A stretch of DNA of 64,000 nucleotides from Acanthaster planci (taxonomy: Eukaryota > Echinodermata > Asteroidea > Valvatida > Acanthasteridae): the NCBI RefSeq assembly GCF_001949145.1, contig NW_019091407.1, positions 947,649 through 1,011,648 of the forward strand, in the 5' to 3' direction. A model generated the notes under the pieces. The model was not told the DNA's origin. It worked only from the letters and a program-made list of their open reading frames with translations, and made no database searches. This document shows, piece after piece, positions 58,501 through 64,000 of the stretch. How positions within the stretch are numbered: position 1 is the first letter of the stretch; each line of letters begins with the position of its first letter. The position numbers and the translations under genes are program-made.

Positions 58501-61500
58501 AAGATCTTCAAGTGATATTCTGGTGATATTTTCAACGCTCTTGAAATTATTTGCATAACCTCTTGGGCTTTCTGATATATATCAATAAAATGTCTTGAAA
58601 CTTATTCACGTCTTGCCTGTGTTTTTTAATAAGCTGTCAAATAAAGACAGGTTGGTTATGATGCTAAGCATCAACATATATTGTCCATGAATAGCTAAAC
58701 TCCCCAGCTGGCACTGCATTTCATCCTGATTAAAAAAACACGTGCAGATGCAAGTCGAATGTTAAAAGCATGTTATATCGATTTCTTAGTCTGCGTGAAG
58801 AACACTTCCGCAAATGCACCTTTGAGTCCATCTTTTTCGCATCTTTGTACCGTCATGTTCATTGGTATTTTGGGGTGGCCATTTTGGTTTTTATTTGCAT
58901 GGGTTTTTTTTTTTTGTTTGTTTTTTGGTTTTTTTTTACACTTATGACAGTTCCACGTGACATAATGACCAAAGTACATGGCAGCTTCCTTGCTGCATCA
59001 CCACAAAATCACACGAGTTCAAGTTATAAGAGCTTTATTCACGCTCAGTTTTTCTTTTCCAGCGTTGAATCAGTGCACGACAGTTATCAATCAAACGCTG
59101 GGCTTTTGTTTTCCATCAGCTACAGTTCGGGTTTACAATTTGTACAGAAAATTAATAAAGAGTAGAGTTTATTCCTAAAGCGACATGGCGGCGACAAAGC
59201 CCCCGTCGACTTAATCGACCTCAGGCGTTTTAATGTTGTGGGCAAGTTGCACTATACGGAGATGTCTGATTACACGTAGGCTATTTTTTACACAGTTCAG
59301 AGGAATGGATATGCCTACGAAATGCGTCTCAATGGAAAATGCACGTGGTCGAGCCTTTCAGATCGCTGGGGATCGGCACCAGATAGGAGCACTGGATACT
59401 CCGGACGTTACCCCAGAGTGGATAAGCATATTGCCTATCGCGTAAGCGATAGCAAGGGGCAAGTTATTCAGCACATTATAGTTGGGACAGTGCTTCCACC
59501 CTTAACTTAATTGCTCAGAGTTTTTGGACTATTGCTAGAGCTTCCGTTTCTCTGATTGGTCTGTTATGTGCAACTTTTTAATCACAGTCCCAATAAAAAG
59601 CCTTGTGTTGCATCCCAACGACTGCACACACGCTGAAAACCGCACGAATGCGAGTGACAGTATTTACGCCACAGGCTGTCCACAGCTGACATCAGGAGCC
59701 CTCCAAGTCCGCCTAACGAAAACAAGTTTACATATCAATCAAAGGCCTTGGGTGTGAATATATTCGGTAAAAAACCTCTCAATCTACGTAGACTGGAGAT
59801 GTTTTGGAATGACGTTGGTTTGTTGGAAAACTTGAAATTAAGCAGATCAGCTTCAAGTTATTTAGCCTACTTATTTTAGACCTTCCGACATCATGTTTAT
59901 TTTCTGGGCAATATACAATTTATTTCCACCGTGGGGAGAGTAGCAAATGGGATCATGAGAGGGAAGAAATTTGCCCCCTCCCCGACCCGTTGCACAATAC
60001 TGCTCAGTACCTATCCTTTTCCAATGCCCACGGTTTTGCCTACTAATACAAAATTTTCAAGCCGTATCATTTACTCAAATTTTCATAGTGCAAGATTAAT
60101 TTCACGGAAATGAACAAACGGCTGGAACACGAATCCCTGTCTGAGGCGATGTAGCTCAAAATGACGACAATGAAATGTTCCACATTTCCAACGGAAATTA
60201 ATGGCTAAATTTTCAATATGCAGTTAGAGATTGACTGAATATGGTGAGGAAAATGCAAGACCACTATGACAAAGACATGCGCTAGTATTCAAATGATCTA
60301 ACTGCCGCTGTACTCTTTCAGTCTGTACATACAATATGCCTAGTAATCTTTGCCAGTCTACATGTATTCCTTTCAGGTTTACAATCTTCAAGGAAACCCC
60401 TACATCAACTACAGTATCCCTTCTTTCATATTTGAAGTTCTTCCTGTAGTGTACATTCACGTATTCATCTGGCTTCATGGTCAGTGTTATATTCAAGGCA
60501 CAGATGAATTTAAACAACTGTCAAGTAATAAACGCGCAAACAACTATACTGTCCATGAAAGCCATAGTCGCCAGGGCCCTTATTTTGCCACTTGTCGTGA
60601 AAATCAATCAGAGTTGACAACAGGTGGCGAAACTAGGGACCTCGCGAGTCGCGACAATACGGTCACAGACACTGTACGTGAAAAGTATTTTCACAGAGTA
60701 GAAATCATGCCTTGTCTGCCCAACAATTAAACAGATGTTTACATCATATTTAATGAATGAATCCTCCTCGAACTTGTATATCAAAAACACATAGGAGATT
60801 GTTACTTACAGGTGATAGCTTGTATATCAACTAGTTACAAACTAACGAGACATAAAAGGTACAGTCACGTGGCAGGAGGCTTAAAAACAAAGACAGTAAA
60901 TCATTGGCTTTTATACTAAGCATGTTAACAGTTTTCGTTGTTAATTATACATAATTAACAGTGCTTATTGATATACGTTGGGTAAGGGCAAAACCTTTTA
61001 CATATAATTAACATCTCCCCAACGCAAAAAAAACCAAAATACATCTTGAAAAAAGTTTTCGTTGTGTTGTACATGTAGGATAGAAAATGCCCGTCTTAGT
61101 TGCAACAACCTTTAATGTATCTAACAATCTCCCTCGAAGCAGTAAATTGAACAGTAAGACTGTTTCGGTGTCTTAAATCCCTGACTCAAAATATCCAGTC
61201 CCTGTGCTGTTTCCTTTAAATTCATTATTTCAAATATACTAGCAATAATTGTCTCCTCTTCTGTGACCGACTGTGTAAAGAATGTTCGAATACTAAACAA
61301 GTAAATATTTTTTCACACATACATGTAAGGTTTTCTATTCAAAATACCTAATTACTGCATGCCGTTGTGATTTTGATTTCGAGGTTTTTAATCTCAGCAG
61401 AGTCTCCAATCACGAATTAGACAACATGCAACATGGACTGACTTGATTTACTGACTTGACAGCATGTTGAGATGGAGGGTTGGAAGTCATGTTGGAGCCA

Positions 61501-61674
61501 TCTTTGGATCATTAAGACCGACTAGAAGACACAAAGTTCATGTTAAACAATATCTCTAACCCACAAAGTATTTAGTTATCGCTTCACCTGATCAATGCTC
61601 CTTGAAAATGGCAGTGCCCTCTGCTATGCCAAATAAGGTGGAAGCCATCTTTGAAGGCTCCAAAAACTTAGCCA
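55512..61674. other. Intergenic region between receptor 5' end and BUB1 3' end
   Basis: 6.2 kb without a supported gene. Visible structure: a perfect hairpin at 56402-56427, an alternating catgta palindrome at 58313-58328, and T-rich low-complexity sequence at about 58903-58938 that generates spurious frames. Confidence 0.6.
56402..56427. repeat. Perfect 11-bp inverted repeat, 4-base loop
   Basis: Arms are cttatacgtac and gtacgtataag around gcgg. It sits in a 90-bp patch rich in gtac words (56380-56460). Confidence 0.7.
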
Positions 61675-61680
61675 TTTATT
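61675..61680 (-). promoter_or_regulatory. Candidate polyadenylation signal of BUB1
   Basis: AATAAA on the minus strand, about 225 bp downstream of the BUB1 stop codon. The distance suits a short 3' UTR. There is no transcript evidence, and the AT-rich context makes chance occurrence possible. Confidence 0.4.
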
Positions 61681-61902
61681 TGTGCATGGCGATACGGTAA
61701 TGCACTTTCCAGTCACGGCACTCAGATACGTGTCTCAGGATGAAACTTGTCAACAGACATGGATTTCAACACCATTCATTTAAGGGCCTCAACAAGTGAA
61801 GGTTTACTCCAAATGATTTGTAAGCAATGTCTCTTTCAACGACCCGAACGGGTTTCCCTGAACGTTAATGGTGGTAATCAGTGATGCGATCTGTGCACAT
61901 TT

Positions 61903-62080
61903 CTATTTGGTGGTCAGCAGGGAAGCGAGTTTATTTATCTTGTTGTCTAGGTTGATATTGGGCTTCCGCGCAAGGCTTTCCTCCAAGCCTCGTCTCAGCT
62001 CGCCAAGAGAGGGCAGCGCATCACAGCTCGGAATGTTGAGCAGGCTGTCAAAGAACTCTTTCCATATGACATCGTAATAT
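61903..62080 (-). CDS. BUB1: BUB1 terminal coding exon
   Basis: This exon is 178 nt with acceptor CTGCTTTAG. It encodes YYDVIWKEFFDSLLNIPSC, then LPSLGELRRGLEESL and a final short helix ending LLTTK, then TAG. The pattern W.EFF..LLNIP.C..LPSL..LR..L is that of the BUB1 C-terminus. The stop is probably genuine because the protein ends where the family normally ends. Confidence 0.93.
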
Positions 62081-64000
62081 CTAAAGCAGAATATGACAGA
62101 GCAAGAACGGTTGGTGGCTATGACTATTGAAGTATAGTGTACAAGTACATCCAAAATGACTGATGGTCTTGGTAACTGAATTATAATTTTTGAAGACTAT
62201 TAACATGTTAATTTGTTGGATAAAGCATCACACGGAGCTTCAAGTTTGGAATTCTTGGTGGCAAAAAACCAGAACTGAAGTACAAAATGTACGAAAAGTA
62301 TCTATTGCAGGTAGAGCTGGCAGTTTAAATATGTAGCCATATTCCTTGCTGGAAAATAATAGGTCTCACTTTGCCTGTTGGGTGGAGAATTTTATACAAA
62401 TTTATATTTAGAAAAATTATGCTTCAACTTATTCACTGCAGGTTCAACTTTCTGTTAAGTCAAGCACAACTGAATTTTAAAATAGGTTTGGCACCGGATT
62501 GAGGCTCACTGGCACTACGTTAAAAAAAGTGTGGGCAGCCATGTACGCTACAAGATTTCCAAATGGAGACAAGATCTCATCCAGGAAAAAACAAGGAAAG
62601 GCAAGATGAAATCGCGCAAGTCAAATTAGATCAGATATGTCAGAAACTTGTTTTCTGTAAGTCGGGGGCTGTTTTGGCACTAGACTCACACATAGAGAGA
62701 GACCGTGTAACAGGAAATAAAAATGAAGTGGCCCCAGGGAATGGCAAAATACGTGAGATCGAGGACCTGCTCGGATTTGCGTTCACAAATTGAGTAGAGC
62801 TACTTGCTTTAAAGGGTTATGAAGGATCCCTGAGGGCTGGAAAGGGAAGAACTGTAGGATGAGGCCTGTACTGAGCATGCTCCTTTAATAGAAATAATTT
62901 GCTGGACAGACACTGACAGAGCCAGGGGAAATACTAACCTGAGCGAAAACTACAAATGAAATTGTCTTTCCGACTTACCTCTTAATGTTCGAGGTATGTC
63001 TCCAACGTTCCTTTTCGTTGTATATGCTCATGTAGGTGCCAAACATCAGGCAATGTACGGTTGCAGCTACTCCAAATAAGTCAGTCTGGACAGAATAGGA
63101 CAAGACATACTTATCTTGATAAATGACTTTAGAGGTGTTTAGGCCCTGTGTGACAAGCTGAGTTCTTGTATGCCAGACAAAATTAATTATAGGTGGTTGG
63201 TTGCCCAAGGACAAACAATGGATGACTGAAACTGGCTTTGCTGTGATAGTGATAAGCTGTTCAGGGGGCTGTTTTACGATTTCTTTCTTTTAAAAGTAAG
63301 AACGTTCTGATTATCGTTTCTATTAATGGAACAGCTGTTTTTGTTTGTTTTTTCCGGCACACTTGATTTCTTGTAATAATCAATAATAATCATAATTTCT
63401 GAACACATTTCACAACTTGAATAAATGATTTGAAAAATGTCTACCTTTGCCTCACATTTGATTATTTAGGCAGATTAGACAGGAACAAGTCCCACTACCA
63501 AATGCAGTGTCTGTGACTTGGTGTCATTGATAACTAATCACCTGGTATGTCCATGGTTGGCCTTTAAGCATCTCCGGGCACATGAAGCCATCCGTACCGC
63601 ATGCAGTCCGGAAGGTCATGCCAAGCGGGAACAATCGCATATCGATGCTGCGACCAAAATCAATGAGCTTGATGTGCTTGGTGTTGGTCAAGGTCCCATT
63701 AGCGGCAATCTCGTCAGTGTTGTCGTTATCATCATCATCCCTGTGACAGAGTTGGGAAATGTTTGTCCAGTTAATTGCCAAAGACTATTTCTAAGTTTTA
63801 GAGAGTATGAATGGCACGGGGGGACAAATTGCCTGAAATAACCCGGAATGTGTGGAAATCTGGTTTTTTTTGCGGTCTGATTTTGATATGTCTATGAAAT
63901 AAATTTTCACTCCATCACTGCCTTTCCAAGTGCATTACTGAGGTTTCAGTCAGCTGAACGCCTCATTTTGTTTGATGCATCAATTGCAACACAGAGCTGT
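61903..64000 (-). CDS. BUB1: BUB1-type mitotic checkpoint kinase, 3' end (last three coding exons)
   Basis: Join in transcript order within the window: 63740-63542, 63085-62979, 62080-61903, ending in TAG. The frame is continuous across both junctions. The protein reads through the kinase DFG region (LIDFGRSIDMRLFP), the activation segment (CGTDGFMCPEM), helix F (DLFGVAATVHCLMFGTYM) and the C-terminal helices (WKEFFDSLLNIPSC). All of these are characteristic of the BUB1 kinase domain, including the short C-terminus after the domain. BUB1 works at kinetochores, phosphorylates histone H2A and recruits shugoshin (family knowledge). Upstream exons are outside the window. No coding segment is evident in 63741-64000. 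A single ancestral MadBub gene, or an intact BUBR1, would look the same from this fragment. Confidence 0.9.
61906..61935 (-). other. Checked stretch inside BUB1 last exon: AATAAA-like words
   Basis: Two overlapping AATAAA-like words occur inside the coding sequence near the C-terminus (encoding NKINK). They are upstream of the stop codon and are unlikely to be used. Recorded only so they are not mistaken for the gene's poly(A) signal. Confidence 0.3.
62081..62978 (-). other. BUB1 intron before last exon
   Basis: GT-AG intron of 898 nt. A 76-codon plus-strand frame (62563-62793) is judged chance. Confidence 0.85.
62979..63085 (-). CDS. BUB1: BUB1 exon, kinase C-lobe helix F
   Basis: This exon is 107 nt. 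The acceptor is TTCTGTCCAG and the donor is AG|GTAAGT. It encodes TDLFGVAATVHCLMFGTYM, a signature of BUB1 and BUBR1 (D.FGVAATV.C.LFGTYM), followed by a polar stretch ending SNIKR. The invariant helix F Asp is present. Confidence 0.93.
63086..63541 (-). other. BUB1 intron
   Basis: GT-AG, 456 nt; no further exon seen. Confidence 0.85.
63542..63740 (-). CDS. BUB1: BUB1 exon with DFG motif and activation segment
   Basis: This exon is 199 nt. The acceptor is CTGTCACAG and the donor is CAG|GTGATT; it ends in phase 0. It starts with an acidic loop (DDDDNDNTDE) and then has HIKLIDFGRSIDM, an intact Asp-Phe-Gly magnesium-binding motif. LFPLGMTFRTACGTDGF and CPEMLKGQPWTYQ follow; the last corresponds to the CVEML..KPWNYQ segment of vertebrate BUB1. 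Confidence 0.93.
63741..64000 (-). other. BUB1 intron, partial at window edge
   Basis: 260 nt upstream of the DFG exon. No catalytic-loop exon (HxDxKPxN type) is present, so it must lie further right. Confidence 0.75.

Noticed and set aside
58759-59165. 62- and 131-codon plus-strand frames with phenylalanine-rich segment
   Set aside because: The F-rich part is a translated T-rich low-complexity tract.

Overview
This is animal nuclear DNA: compact coding exons with GT-AG splice sites sit in long AT-rich introns rich in short non-autonomous transposons, SINEs and simple repeats. No bacterial operon, CRISPR or phage structure is present. Frequent 'taggcctac' and 'tacatgta' words, together with an invertebrate-style glycoprotein hormone receptor, make a marine deuterostome (echinoderm or hemichordate) my best guess. 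That is an inference from composition and I am only moderately sure.

Two genes can be supported, both on the minus strand. (1) Positions 53208 to 1 hold a type A leucine-rich-repeat GPCR, a member of the TSHR/FSHR/LHCGR glycoprotein hormone receptor family. I assembled nine exons by hand. Exon 1 (52859-53208) encodes the signal peptide, an acidic stretch and a cysteine-rich LRR N-cap. Seven small exons of 69-78 nt each encode one leucine-rich repeat (9715-9786, 7247-7321, 6305-6379, 5412-5489, 2969-3043, 1870-1938, 1228-1299). One large exon (1-994) encodes the last repeats, the six-cysteine hinge and TM1-TM3, and runs off the left edge. Every internal junction has the same phase, and the joined CDS is 1860 nt, exactly 620 codons, with no stop. 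Intron 1 is about 43 kb and fills most of the window. (2) Positions 63740 to 61903 hold the last three recognisable coding exons of a BUB1-type mitotic checkpoint kinase: the DFG region, the C-lobe and the natural stop. The rest of that gene lies beyond the right edge. The two genes are head-to-tail, with 8.7 kb between the BUB1 stop and the receptor start.

The remaining sequence is intronic or intergenic. It contains a hAT-like element with a perfect 8-bp target duplication (16596-17484), several smaller inverted-repeat elements (5643-5792, 54256-54673, 55254-55511, possibly 40907-41651), two tRNA-derived SINE copies (one ending 19 bp from a receptor splice donor, one forming a 340-bp foldback), a 146-bp hairpin (48523-48668), a 21-bp minisatellite (44711-44935) with an inverted relic 1 kb away, other simple repeats, and a dispersed repeat pair (35.4 and 43.5 kb). 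Most open reading frames in the window lack coding support.

The two genes have no known functional link. The receptor would bind a cystine-knot heterodimer (GPA2/GPB5-type in invertebrates) at the cell surface; BUB1 acts at kinetochores. I see no undescribed multi-gene system. The most interesting content is the receptor's exon organisation and hinge, and the foldback elements.
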